Positions 47,155-55,620 of a DNA stretch of 64,000 nt are shown here, one piece after another. The position numbers and the translations under genes are program-made. The DNA is from Streptomyces sp. CCM_MD2014 (GTDB taxonomy: Bacteria; Actinomycetota; Actinomycetes; Streptomycetales; Streptomycetaceae): the NCBI RefSeq assembly GCF_000772045.1, contig NZ_CP009754.1:3410001-3474000 (forward strand), in the 5' to 3' direction. Under the pieces are notes generated by a model. That model did no database searches. It had not been told where the DNA came from and worked only from the letters and a program-made list of their open reading frames with translations. Every line of letters starts with the position of its first letter. The stretch's first letter is position 1.

Positions 47155-48840
47155 TCACTCCCCACCGCGAGCCGCCCCCTCGGCACCGTCGACGGGCAGC
47201 AGGTCGTACGCGACCCCACCGTCGTCATCGACGTCGTACAACCCGAACGACCCCGGTTCCCGCCCCGCCCCACCACCACCCTCCCCGTCCTTCGCCCTCC
47301 GCCTCCACCACCGCCCCGGGGAAAGCCCTGAGAACACGGAGCGCACGGAGCGCACGGAGCGCACGGAGAACCTGGCGGACGCAGAGGGCGGGTACCGCCG
47401 GGAGGGCAAGGAAGCCTCACCGTCCCCGTCCCCCCGCGCCGCGGCACCCCGGCACCGCCATGCCCGCGCCACCACCGCCACCGGCACCGCCACCGCACCG
47501 ATCCACACCGCCGTCGCGCCCCCGGCCTGCCACCACACCGGCCCGAACCTGGCGAGCGCGGCGCTCCCGAGCGGTCCGCCGGCGAACGCGGCCAGCAGGG
47601 CGACGAGGACCGCGCACAGAACGGCGGCCACGACCGCGGCTCCGGCGGTCCGCCGCCACGACCAGGCCACGGCCGCCCCCTCGGCCGGCCCGGCCTCCCG
47701 GCCCGCCGCATCCGTCGTGGCCGCCCGCGCCGTGAACCACCCCACCACCGCCCCCGCGACCAGCGGCACCGCCCCGGCCGCCCAGTGCAGCGGCGTCCCG
47801 GGCCCCGCGTCCGGCACCGCCGCCAGCAGCGGGAACGGCGGCAGCAGCGGGGCCGGAGCGGAGGAGGCGGGGGCCACGACATGCCCGGCACCCAGCATGA
47901 AGCCGGGACCGAGGGCGTAGACCGCCGCCCACACCGCCGCGTTGGGCACCAGCGTCAGACAGAGCAGCAGCACGGCGAACCGCCCCGACCAGCCCTCGGT
48001 CAGCCGCAGGAAGGCCTCCCCCGCGGCGGCCCCGTGCCACACCAGCGACACCGCGAGCAGCAGCGCGCCGCCCCCGACGAGCACCGCCGCACCCGCGCCC
48101 GCGGCGCGCGTCGAGGCGCCCAGGCGCGCATCCGGCTCCACCATGAGCTCCCGCAGCTTCCGGGGCAGCACCCGCAGCGCCCGCCCCACCGGCCCGCCCG
48201 GCCGGCCGAACGCCGTCCACACACCGGCGCCCGCCGCCCCCATGGCGACCAGCGGCAGACACACCAGCGCCCACCACAACGAGGGCCGCAGGGCGCCCCC
48301 CTGCCCGTACAGGACGACGGGCGCGGCGACGCCGAGGTAGCCGAGGACGACCCCGGTCCAGGCCAGTCGCGCGGAGACGGGCGGCGGCCCGGAGTCCGCG
48401 GCGCCCGCCATCCACGCCGGGCGCACACCGGCTCCCGCCTTCGGAGCCGCACCGACGGCCACGCCCACACCGTCCCCGGGGTCCGTGGCGTCCCGGGCGG
48501 CGCGATGCAGCAGCCACACCGGCAGCAGGACGAACAGCAAGGGGGTGACGCCGACGGGCGCGGGGGTGCCGGAGAGCGTGTCGGCACGCACCAGTTCGGC
48601 CCCGTGTGCCAGCACCCACAGCGCGGCGGCGACGTGGAGGGCGCCGCCCGGCCCACTGTCGGGGTACGGCGAACTGATCCACAGCAGCGTCACGAGCGCG
48701 GCACACGCCGCCAGTCCCAGCAGCGCCGCGAACACGCCTCCCAGGAGCCCGGCGGCCAGCCCGGGCGCACGGTCGCGCCACCGGGTGCGCAGGCGGGAGA
48801 ACGGGGCCGGGCGGGCGGTCGTCTGGATCACGCCCGACAT
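47155..48840 (-). CDS. perM: PerM-like multi-spanning membrane protein (DUF6350)
   Basis: The 561-aa protein has many hydrophobic segments across its first 460 residues, starting with [60 protein letters not shown], the typical opening of DUF6350 proteins. The C-terminal 90 residues are polar. The Mycobacterium tuberculosis relative PerM is needed for cell division at limiting magnesium and for persistence. Its location two genes from purN matches mycobacteria. It converges on the plus-strand membrane protein gene and diverges from the HTH-sigma-like gene. Confidence 0.78.
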   Translation of the reverse strand: MSGVIQTTARPAPFSRLRTRWRDRAPGLAAGLLGGVFAALLGLAACAALVTLLWISSPYPDSGPGGALHVAAALWVLAHGAELVRADTLSGTPAPVGVTPLLFVLLPVWLLHRAARDATDPGDGVGVAVGAAPKAGAGVRPAWMAGAADSGPPPVSARLAWTGVVLGYLGVAAPVVLYGQGGALRPSLWWALVCLPLVAMGAAGAGVWTAFGRPGGPVGRALRVLPRKLRELMVEPDARLGASTRAAGAGAAVLVGGGALLLAVSLVWHGAAAGEAFLRLTEGWSGRFAVLLLCLTLVPNAAVWAAVYALGPGFMLGAGHVVAPASSAPAPLLPPFPLLAAVPDAGPGTPLHWAAGAVPLVAGAVVGWFTARAATTDAAGREAGPAEGAAVAWSWRRTAGAAVVAAVLCAVLVALLAAFAGGPLGSAALARFGPVWWQAGGATAVWIGAVAVPVAVVARAWRCRGAAARGDGDGEASLPSRRYPPSASARFSVRSVRSVRSVFSGLSPGRWWRRRAKDGEGGGGAGREPGSFGLYDVDDDGGVAYDLLPVDGAEGAARGGE

Positions 48841-48936
48841 GCTCCCAACGACACGCGCTTTCCCGGCGTAACGAGCGAAGCCCCGTTGTGTCGCTCAATA
48901 TATGTTTATGTACTTTTTCGTACGAAGGGGCGTCCT
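48841..48936. promoter_or_regulatory. AT-rich divergent promoter region with TTCGTACGAA palindrome
   Basis: This short gap is clearly AT-rich for the genome (CAATATATGTTTATGTAC). TTGTGT (48884-48889) and TATGTA (48907-48912) with a 17-bp spacer are a possible plus-strand promoter. The perfect palindrome TTCGTACGAA (48917-48926) lies just after it, before the ribosome site of the gene at 48937. Confidence 0.4.
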
Positions 48937-50163
48937 GTGACCCGCAGCCCCGCGACTCCGCTTCCCTCCCCCAAGGCGCGCCGACGCCTGCGGGAGACCG
49001 CGGCGCTGACACAGACTCAGCTGGCGGAACGGGTGGGCGTCGCTCCCGGGACGGTCCGCGCGTGGGAGAGCGGCCGTACGACTCCGCGAGGCCGCAAGCG
49101 CGAGGCGTACGCGAAGCTGCTGAAGACGCTGGCCGAGGAAGAGGCGGCACGGCAGGCGACGCAGACGCCGGAGCCGGCACCACCGCACGAGACGGAACCG
49201 GCACCTGACCAGGCATCAGGACCGGGAGCCGGCCCGGGAGCTGAAGCAGGCCCGGAGCCGGTGCCGAAGCAGGAGCCGGCGCCCGAGCCGCAACCCGAAT
49301 CGGCTTCCGAACCGGCCCGCGATTCGGCCCCCGGCCCCGTCCCCGAGCCGCGCCCCGCGCCCACCCCGCTGACGCCCGCTCAGGCCTTCGACGCGCTGTA
49401 CGAGTTCAGTGCGCCCGCCCTTCTGCGCCAGACCTTCCTGCTGACGGGCCGTCGGGAGCAGGCGCGCGAGTCGGTGGAGCGGGCGTTCCAGACGGCCTGG
49501 GAGCGCTGGCCCGAGGTGGCCCGCGACCGGGACCCGGTGGGCTGGGTGCGGGCGACGGCGTACGAGTACGCGCTCTCGCCCTGGCAACGCTTCCGCCCGC
49601 GCCACCGGCACCCGGAGCCGCCGCCCGCCGACCCCGGCGACCGCACCCTGCTGAACACCCTGCTCAGACTTCCCCCGAGACACCGCCGCACGCTCGTGCT
49701 GTACGACGGTGTGGGCCTGGACCTGCCCGAGACGGCGGCGGAGACGGAGGCGAGCACCCCGGCGGCGGCCCACCGGCTGCTGCGCGCCCGCGAGGCCGTC
49801 GCCGACCGCCTCCCCGCACTGGCCGACCCGCAGGTGCTGCACCAGCGGCTGGCCGAACTGGCGTCGAACGAGCGGCTGGGCGCGGCACGGCCGCCGTCGG
49901 TGCGCAGGGGCGGCGAACGCCGGGCGAGGTTCCGGACCCGGGCGGCCATCGCCTTCACGGTCGCCCTCATCGGGACCACGGCCCTGACCGTACGTACCGC
50001 GCCCACGCACTACGAACCACCCGTGTCCCCCGGGCAGGCGGTACGCGGGGTGCCGCCCAGGGTGGCGCCGGGCTCCCTGTCGGACGAGGAGCTGGAGCTG
50101 CGGCAGAAGCTGCGGGACCAGTTGCAGGACGGGCCGGAGCGGCTGAGCCCTCGGCTCGAATGA
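48937..50163 (+). CDS. XRE-HTH / sigma-70-like fusion protein with a membrane anchor
   Basis: The 408-aa protein starts at a GTG behind GAAGGGGCG. Residues about 10-60 are a helix-turn-helix (RRRLRETAALTQTQLAERVGVAPGTVRAWESG). A long Pro/Glu/Ala-rich linker follows (about 68-147). Residues about 148-310 resemble ECF sigma regions 2 and 4 (AFDALYEFSAPALLRQTFLLTGRREQARESVERAFQTAWERW; LPPRHRRTLVLYDGVGLDLPETAAE). One membrane helix (AIAFTVALIGTTALTV, near 345) leaves a short outside tail. The region-4-like part lacks a clear recognition helix pattern, so a real sigma function is doubtful. It may be a membrane-held regulator. Confidence 0.72.
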   Translation: MTRSPATPLPSPKARRRLRETAALTQTQLAERVGVAPGTVRAWESGRTTPRGRKREAYAKLLKTLAEEEAARQATQTPEPAPPHETEPAPDQASGPGAGPGAEAGPEPVPKQEPAPEPQPESASEPARDSAPGPVPEPRPAPTPLTPAQAFDALYEFSAPALLRQTFLLTGRREQARESVERAFQTAWERWPEVARDRDPVGWVRATAYEYALSPWQRFRPRHRHPEPPPADPGDRTLLNTLLRLPPRHRRTLVLYDGVGLDLPETAAETEASTPAAAHRLLRAREAVADRLPALADPQVLHQRLAELASNERLGAARPPSVRRGGERRARFRTRAAIAFTVALIGTTALTVRTAPTHYEPPVSPGQAVRGVPPRVAPGSLSDEELELRQKLRDQLQDGPERLSPRLE

Positions 50164-50186
50164 CGTGGCCCGCCCGGCGGCCGGAA

Positions 50187-50233
50187 GCACCGAGTGGCCC
50201 GCCCCTGCGGACAGAGGGCGGGCCACTCGGTGC
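50187..50233. terminator. Bidirectional terminator between the HTH-sigma gene and sucD
   Basis: GCACCGAGTGGCCCGCCC (50187-50204) pairs perfectly over 18 bp with GGGCGGGCCACTCGGTGC (50216-50233) around an 11-nt loop. It lies between the two convergent genes. Confidence 0.88.
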
Positions 50234-50267
50234 GGCACGGGCGCTCGGCCCGCGTGCCTGGCAGGTG

Positions 50268-51152
50268 TCAGCCGGCCAGGATGGCGCGGGCGAGCTTCGC
50301 CGTCTCGGTCGGCGTCTTGCCGACCTTGACGCCGGCGGCCTCCAGGGCCTCCTTCTTCGCCTGGGCGGTGCCGGACGAACCGGAGACGATGGCGCCGGCG
50401 TGGCCCATGGTCTTGCCCTCGGGCGCGGTGAAGCCGGCGACGTAGCCGACGACCGGCTTGGTCACGTTGGCCTTGATGAAGTCGGCCGCGCGCTCCTCGG
50501 CGTCACCGCCGATCTCGCCGATCATGACGATCAGGTCGGTCTCGGGGTCGGCCTCGAACGCGGCGAGCGCGTCGATGTGCGTGGTGCCGATGATCGGGTC
50601 GCCACCGATGCCGACGGCGGTCGAGAAGCCGATGTCACGCAGCTCGTACATCATCTGGTACGTCAGCGTGCCGGACTTCGAGACCAGGCCGATGCGGCCC
50701 GGCTTGGTGATGTCGCCCGGGATGATGCCGACGTTGGACTGGCCCGGCGTGATGATGCCGGGGCAGTTCGGGCCGATGATCCGGGTCTTGTTGCCCTTCT
50801 TGCCGGCGTACGACCAGAAGGCGGCCGAGTCGTGCACGGCGATGCCCTCGGTGATGACGACGGCCAGCGGGATCTCGGCGTCGATGGCCTCGACGACGGC
50901 GTCCTTGGTGAACTTCTCCGGCACGAAGATGACGGAGACGTTGGCGCCGGTCTTCTCGATGGCCTCCTTGACGGTGCCGAAGACCGGTACCTCGGTGCCG
51001 TCGAAGTCCACGGTGGTGCCCGCCTTGCGCGGGTTCACGCCGCCCACGACCTCGGTGCCGTCACCCAGCATGAGCTTGGTGTGCTTCATGCCGGTGGCGC
51101 CGGTCATGCCCTGGACGATGACCTTGCTGTCCTTGTTGAGCCAGATAGCCAT
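50268..51152 (-). CDS. sucD: Succinyl-CoA synthetase alpha subunit
   Basis: SucD (294 aa) carries the CoA site and the phosphorylated His of the ligase that makes succinate and ATP/GTP from succinyl-CoA. Segments: [19 protein letters not shown] (CoA site), [30 protein letters not shown], and [18 protein letters not shown] with the active-site His. The frame runs upstream, but the ATG at 51152 starts the conserved [11 protein letters not shown]. It is 28 nt after sucC. A strong bidirectional hairpin lies past its stop. Confidence 0.97.
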   Translation of the reverse strand: MAIWLNKDSKVIVQGMTGATGMKHTKLMLGDGTEVVGGVNPRKAGTTVDFDGTEVPVFGTVKEAIEKTGANVSVIFVPEKFTKDAVVEAIDAEIPLAVVITEGIAVHDSAAFWSYAGKKGNKTRIIGPNCPGIITPGQSNVGIIPGDITKPGRIGLVSKSGTLTYQMMYELRDIGFSTAVGIGGDPIIGTTHIDALAAFEADPETDLIVMIGEIGGDAEERAADFIKANVTKPVVGYVAGFTAPEGKTMGHAGAIVSGSSGTAQAKKEALEAAGVKVGKTPTETAKLARAILAG

Positions 51153-51180
51153 GGTGTGTTGGTGTCCTCGTCCTGAGTGC

Positions 51181-52365
51181 TTACTTGGCGGCGGCGTGAG
51201 CCAGCTCGGCGGCCTTGTCGGCCGCGCCGTCCATGGTGTCGACGCGCTGGACCAGCGGGTGGTTGGCGTCGGTGAGGATCTTGCGGCCCAGCTCGGCATT
51301 GTTGCCGTCGAGGCGGACGACGAGCGGCTTCTCGACCTTCTCGCCGCGGTCCTCGAGGAGCTTCAGCGCCTGGACGATGCCGTTGGCGACCTCGTCGCAG
51401 GCGGTGATGCCGCCGAAGACGTTGACGAACACGGAGCGGACGTCCGGGTCGCCGAGGATGATCTCCAGGCCGTTCGCCATGACCTGGGCGGAGGCGCCGC
51501 CACCGATGTCCAGGAAGTTGGCGGGCTTGACGTTGCCGTGCGCCTCACCGGCGTAGGCGACGACGTCCAGGGTGCTCATGACGAGACCCGCGCCGTTGCC
51601 GATGATGCCGACCTCGCCGTCGAGCTTGACGTAGTTGAGGTTCTTCTCCTTGGCGGCGGCCTCGAGCGGGTTGGCCGCGGCCTTGTCGTGGAGGGCCTCG
51701 AAGTCGGGGTGACGGAACTCGGCGTTGTCGTCCAGCGACACCTTGCCGTCGAGGGCGATGACGTCGCCGGAGGCGACCTTGGCCAGCGGGTTGACCTCGA
51801 CCAGGAGGGCGTCCTCCTTGATGAAGGTGTCCCACAGCTTGACCAGGATGTCGGCGACCTTGTCGGCGACCTCGGCCGGGAACTTCGCGGCCTCGACGAT
51901 CTCACGCGCCTTCTCGGGCGTCACACCGTCGATCGCGTCGATCGGGGTCTTGGCGACGGCCTCCGGACGGGTGGCCGCCACCTCCTCGATCTCCATGCCG
52001 CCCTCGACGGAGGCGATGGAGAGGAAGGTGCGGTTGGCACGGTCGAGGAGGAAGGAGACGTAGTACTCCTCGACGATCTCGGGGGCGGTCTCGGCGATCA
52101 TCACCTTGTGGACCGTGTGGCCCTTGATGTCCATGCCGAGGATGTCCGTCGCACGGGCGACGGCCTCGTCCGCCGAGGCGGCCAGCTTCACGCCACCGGC
52201 CTTGCCGCGGCCACCGACCTTCACCTGGGCCTTGACGACGGACTTGCCGCCCAGACGCTCGGTGATCTCGCGCGCCGCCTCAGGCGTGTCGATGACTTCA
52301 CCGGCCAGCACCGGTACATCGTGCTTGGCGAAGAGGTCCCTCGCCTGGTACTCGAACAGGTCCAC
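51181..52365 (-). CDS. sucC: Succinyl-CoA synthetase beta subunit
   Basis: SucC (394 aa) has the ATP-grasp domain that binds nucleotide and partners SucD. Seen: [39 protein letters not shown], and the C-terminal half with [22 protein letters not shown] and [22 protein letters not shown] that contacts SucD. GTG start after GGACGGAAGC. First gene of sucCD. The upstream region includes TAACCT on the minus strand as a possible -10 and a TGTGA-G-TCACA dyad (about 52443-52453). Confidence 0.97.
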   Translation of the reverse strand: MDLFEYQARDLFAKHDVPVLAGEVIDTPEAAREITERLGGKSVVKAQVKVGGRGKAGGVKLAASADEAVARATDILGMDIKGHTVHKVMIAETAPEIVEEYYVSFLLDRANRTFLSIASVEGGMEIEEVAATRPEAVAKTPIDAIDGVTPEKAREIVEAAKFPAEVADKVADILVKLWDTFIKEDALLVEVNPLAKVASGDVIALDGKVSLDDNAEFRHPDFEALHDKAAANPLEAAAKEKNLNYVKLDGEVGIIGNGAGLVMSTLDVVAYAGEAHGNVKPANFLDIGGGASAQVMANGLEIILGDPDVRSVFVNVFGGITACDEVANGIVQALKLLEDRGEKVEKPLVVRLDGNNAELGRKILTDANHPLVQRVDTMDGAADKAAELAHAAAK

Positions 52366-53053
52366 GCGCTTCCGTCCCTATCAGTGATCTCGCGGTTCGT
52401 TGGATGCGTGGGCGTGCCGCGAAGGGCAACGTGACGTCCGCTGTGAGTCACAAGGGGGGCGCACACGGTGTCCGAGCGCGCGGCATGTCCGTCTCGCAGG
52501 TTATCGCCGCTTGCGGGGGGTCTCTAAATCGTGGGTCACACCTGAGCGGTGATGCCTGTCACATGATGCCGCCCTCACTGGCACGGGGTGCCGGGAGTGA
52601 GCGGCGAGCGGGGGTGCTCTGGCCCCCGGTGAGGGGCCTCACCGGGCTGGGGTTGGCCCGGTGAGGCCCGTGGCTCCCCCGGGCGCCGCGTGAGTGCGGC
52701 CCTCCGGGGTGGGGTCGGCCGGTCCCCACCCCAATGGGGACCGGCCGCCCCGGGCCGCGGGGGTTGCGGCCGTCCGGCGGCCGACGGCTTTCGGCCGTCC
52801 GGGGCCGGCGCCCCCGCGGGGTCGGTGTGTGCCGCGGGAACGGGGCCACGAGGGTGCCGATGGCGTGCGCCGGACACCGGGCGGGGTGTCCGGCGCGCCG
52901 GGCGGGGACGTCGAACCGTGGAGCCGGACGCGGGACGTCCGCGCCCTGTGTCCCCCGCTGCGGCGGGTTCCGGTGGGCACGTCGGGCGTCAGGTGCGTCG
53001 GATCGGCGGATACGGCGGCCTGCGTGACGGGCGCGGCGGCGAAGCGACCGTTT
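52366..53053. other. 690-bp hairpin-rich gap without a supported gene
   Basis: No frame looks truly coding here, although GC skew keeps several open. It holds the sucC promoter region at its left. Two perfect stems follow: GGGCCTCACCGGGC with GCCCGGTGAGGCCC (52634-52669) and CGGCCGGTCCCC with GGGGACCGGCCG (52716-52747). Repeated GGCCGTCCGG blocks lie near 52768-52803. These may end the repeat-rich secreted protein transcript or be decayed sequence. Confidence 0.45.
52634..52669. terminator. 14-bp hairpin in the sucC upstream gap
   Basis: GGGCCTCACCGGGC and GCCCGGTGAGGCCC pair perfectly around the 8-nt loop TGGGGTTG. A second 12-bp stem lies at 52716-52747. Direction of use is unclear; both are about 300-400 nt past the end of the minus-strand gene at 53054. 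Confidence 0.5.
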
Positions 53054-54214
53054 CTAGGCGGGAGAGACGGGGATGTCCCGGTACGGTTCCCGGACCCCGG
53101 CCGCGTCGGCTCGCTCCGGGGCGCCGGGCACGAGCCGGAACGTGATCCGGGGCTGCGGGGCGACCGCGCGTGCGTCCCCGTGGCGCGGCGTCCCCTGGTC
53201 GGCGCCGGACGCGGTGCCGAGGGCGCCGTCGGGGTCGCCGGTGGGTCCGGGGCGGGCGGGGGCGTACTCGGTGGGCGAGATCCCGGCCGGATGAGTGCGC
53301 GCGGGCGCGGCGGGGGCCGCCCCGAGGCCGGGCCCGGGGCCGTGGCCGACAGTGTGTGCCGGGCTTCCGCCTCCCCCGACGACCGGGGAGCCGACGGCAC
53401 CGGACCGGTCCTCGGCGCCCGAGGTGTCCGTCCTCGCCCCCGGCGCGGGCTCGGTCCGCGACGCCCGGACGTCCGGCGCCGCAGAGGTGGAGGGGGTGGT
53501 GAGGTCGGTGAGGTCGGTGACGTCGGCGAGGTCGGACCCACCGGTGAGGTCCGGCGCGTCGATCGGGCCGGGCGCGTCGATCAGGCCCGACGGGGCGGGA
53601 AGGAGCCGCGACGGCGGCACGTCGGTCCGTACCGCTGACTCGATGCCCTCCAAGCCCTCTGTCACCGTCTGCACCACCACGTCACCGACCGGTCGCACGA
53701 CCCGGTCCCGCACGGCCCGGACGGCTCCGGAAGAGACGAGTTCCTCGGAGACGGGACGCAGGCCGGAGAGGGCATGGAGACCGGCGTCGGTACGGGGGCC
53801 AGCGTGGGCACGAAGGCCCGAGTCGGTGCGGGGGCCAGCGTCGGCACGAAGACCCGAACCGGTACGGAGGCCAGCGTCGGCACGAAGACCCGCACCGGTA
53901 CGGAGGCCGGCGTCGGCACGAAGACCCGAACCGGTACGGAGGCCAGCGTCGGCACGGAGGCCCGAGTGACTCCGTGTCCGGGGCAGGCTCCGTGTCCCGG
54001 GCCGGCTTCCCGTCTGCGCGGGGGCGTCGAGGACCCGCCCGACCGTGTCCGACAAGGCTCCCGGCGCTCCTTCGGCCGCCTGCGCCCGCCCTCCGCAGAG
54101 CAGGCCGAGCACGCACAGCCCGCCCACCAGCAGCGCCACGTGCAGCGCACGCCGCCCGGCCGCCGTGCGCAGGACGCGCAGGGCGGCACCGGGCAGGACT
54201 GCTGACCAGATCAA
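53054..54214 (-). CDS. Secreted low-complexity protein with tandem 12-residue repeats
   Basis: The 386-aa protein appears to start at a TTG (54214) after a GGGAGG located about 12 nt upstream. A hydrophobic stretch (ALHVALLVGGLCVLGLLCGGRAQAA) looks like a signal peptide. Residues about 80-150 are tandem repeats of the type GLRADAGLRTGS encoded by 36-bp DNA units (53804-53969). A middle region (SSGAVRAVRDRVVRPVGDVVVQTVTEGLEGIESAV) could be helical, and the rest is Pro/Gly/Ala/Asp-rich. Coding bias supports a gene but the function is unknown; the C-terminal part could include frame error. Confidence 0.55.
   Translation of the reverse strand: MIWSAVLPGAALRVLRTAAGRRALHVALLVGGLCVLGLLCGGRAQAAEGAPGALSDTVGRVLDAPAQTGSRPGTRSLPRTRSHSGLRADAGLRTGSGLRADAGLRTGAGLRADAGLRTGSGLRADAGPRTDSGLRAHAGPRTDAGLHALSGLRPVSEELVSSGAVRAVRDRVVRPVGDVVVQTVTEGLEGIESAVRTDVPPSRLLPAPSGLIDAPGPIDAPDLTGGSDLADVTDLTDLTTPSTSAAPDVRASRTEPAPGARTDTSGAEDRSGAVGSPVVGGGGSPAHTVGHGPGPGLGAAPAAPARTHPAGISPTEYAPARPGPTGDPDGALGTASGADQGTPRHGDARAVAPQPRITFRLVPGAPERADAAGVREPYRDIPVSPA
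53804..53969. repeat. Tandem 36-bp minisatellite within the secreted protein gene
   Basis: Units start at 53804, 53840, 53876, 53912 and 53948 (last one partial), each about GTCGGCACGAAGACCCGAAC followed by CGGTACGGAGGCCAGC. A more diverged unit lies at 53768-53803. The period is a multiple of three, so copy changes keep the frame. Confidence 0.85.
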
Positions 54215-54384
54215 GAGGGGGAGGTACCTCCCGTGCGGCGGAACGGGCCACGCGTCGAACGTCGCATCGACACGCCGCGCGATACTCGCACGGGGATCCG
54301 CGGGTTGCGCAAGCGCCCTCCCGCCGATGGGCCGTCATATCCGTTTTGACCGCGGGAATCGGGTCGCCCCGGATCGACAAATCG

Positions 54385-55620
54385 TCACCCGGCGTCGGGG
54401 GTCGGCAGGGGGCGCCTCTCGAGCGCCGCCGCCATCACCTCGGGGAAGAGGTCGGGCGTGCAGCCGAAGGCCGGTGCGCCGAGCGCGGCGAGCGACGCCG
54501 CGTGGTCCCGGTCGTACGCGGGCGTCCCCTCGTCGGACAGGGCCAGCAGCGCCACGAACTCCACGCCCGCCGACTTCATCGCCGCGACCCGCCTGAGCAT
54601 CTCGTCGCGTATGCCTCCCTCGTACAGGTCGCTGATCAGCACGACCACCGTGTCCGCGGGCCGGGTGATCCGCGACTGGCAGTACGCCAGGGCGCGGTTG
54701 ATGTCCGTACCGCCGCCCAGCCGGGTGCCGAAGAGCACGTCGACCGGGTCGTCGAGCTGGTCGGTGAGGTCGACGACGGCCGTGTCGAAGACGACGAGCC
54801 GGGTGTCGATCGAGCGCATGGACGCCAGCACCGCGCCGAACACGGACGCGTACACGACGGACGCCGCCATCGACCCGGACTGGTCGACGCAGAGCACGAC
54901 CTCCTTCTTCACCGAGCGGGCCGCCCGGCCGTAACCGACGAGCCGCTCCGGCACGATCGTCCGGTGCTCCGGCAGGTAGTGCTTGAGGTTGGCCGCGATC
55001 GTGCGGTTCCAGTCGATGTCGTGGTGACGGGGCCGGCCGGTGCGGGCGCTGCGGTCCAGCGCGCCGGTCACCGTGGCACGGGTGCGGGTGGCGAGCCGCT
55101 TCTCCAGGTCCTCGACGACCTTGCGCACGACGGAACGCGCCGTCTCCTTCGTCGTGTCGGGCATCGCCTGGTGCAGGGAGAGCAGGGTGCCTACCAGGTG
55201 CACGTCGGCCTCAACCGCCTCGAGCATCTCCGGCTCCAGCAGGAGGGTGGCGAGCCCGAGCCGGTCGATCGCGTCCCGCTGCATGACCTGGACGACGGAG
55301 GAGGGGAAGTAGCTCCGGATGTCCCCCAGCCAGCGCGCCACGGCCGGTGCGGAGGCTCCGAGGCCCGCCGCCCGGTCCCTCCCGGGCCGGGGTGTGCCGC
55401 CGCCCTTCCCGTAGAGCGCGGTGAGCGCGCCGTCCATCGCGGCGTCCCGTCCGGAGAGCGCGTGGCCGGTCCCGTCGGCCGGGTCGCCGCCGAGGACGAG
55501 ACGCCATCGCCGCAGCCGCTCCTGGGCCGCGCCGCCGTCCTCCGGCCCGGTCGAGGTCGTGCGTGCGGCCGTGCGCGCGCTCAGGTGTCCGGTCGCCTGC
55601 CGAGGCACGTGGCCCGTCAT
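54385..55620 (-). CDS. VWA (CoxE-like) domain protein of a MoxR-VWA module
   Basis: The 411-aa protein has a helical N-terminal half and a von Willebrand A domain from about residue 238: KKEVVLCVDQSGSMAASV carries the metal-site DxSxS (Asp246, Ser248, Ser250), with LGGGTDINRAL and VVVLISDLYEGG completing the site. VWA proteins paired with MoxR ATPases act as adaptors that bring targets to the ATPase for metal insertion or remodelling. It overlaps the DUF5682 gene stop (ATGA) and is the last gene of the MoxR-DUF5682-VWA transcript. Confidence 0.88.
   Translation of the reverse strand: MTGHVPRQATGHLSARTAARTTSTGPEDGGAAQERLRRWRLVLGGDPADGTGHALSGRDAAMDGALTALYGKGGGTPRPGRDRAAGLGASAPAVARWLGDIRSYFPSSVVQVMQRDAIDRLGLATLLLEPEMLEAVEADVHLVGTLLSLHQAMPDTTKETARSVVRKVVEDLEKRLATRTRATVTGALDRSARTGRPRHHDIDWNRTIAANLKHYLPEHRTIVPERLVGYGRAARSVKKEVVLCVDQSGSMAASVVYASVFGAVLASMRSIDTRLVVFDTAVVDLTDQLDDPVDVLFGTRLGGGTDINRALAYCQSRITRPADTVVVLISDLYEGGIRDEMLRRVAAMKSAGVEFVALLALSDEGTPAYDRDHAASLAALGAPAFGCTPDLFPEVMAAALERRPLPTPDAG

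Noticed and set aside
52443..52453. CRP-like site TGTGA-G-TCACA upstream of sucC
   Set aside because: The half-sites have the right sequence but a 1-bp spacer instead of 6, so it is not a normal CRP site; only noted as a dyad.
52559..53541. Genes in the GC-rich gap between sucC and the secreted protein gene
   Set aside because: Several frames are open on both strands, but none has a ribosome site or recognisable protein features; the amino acid mix is Arg/Pro/Gly-rich as in shadow frames.
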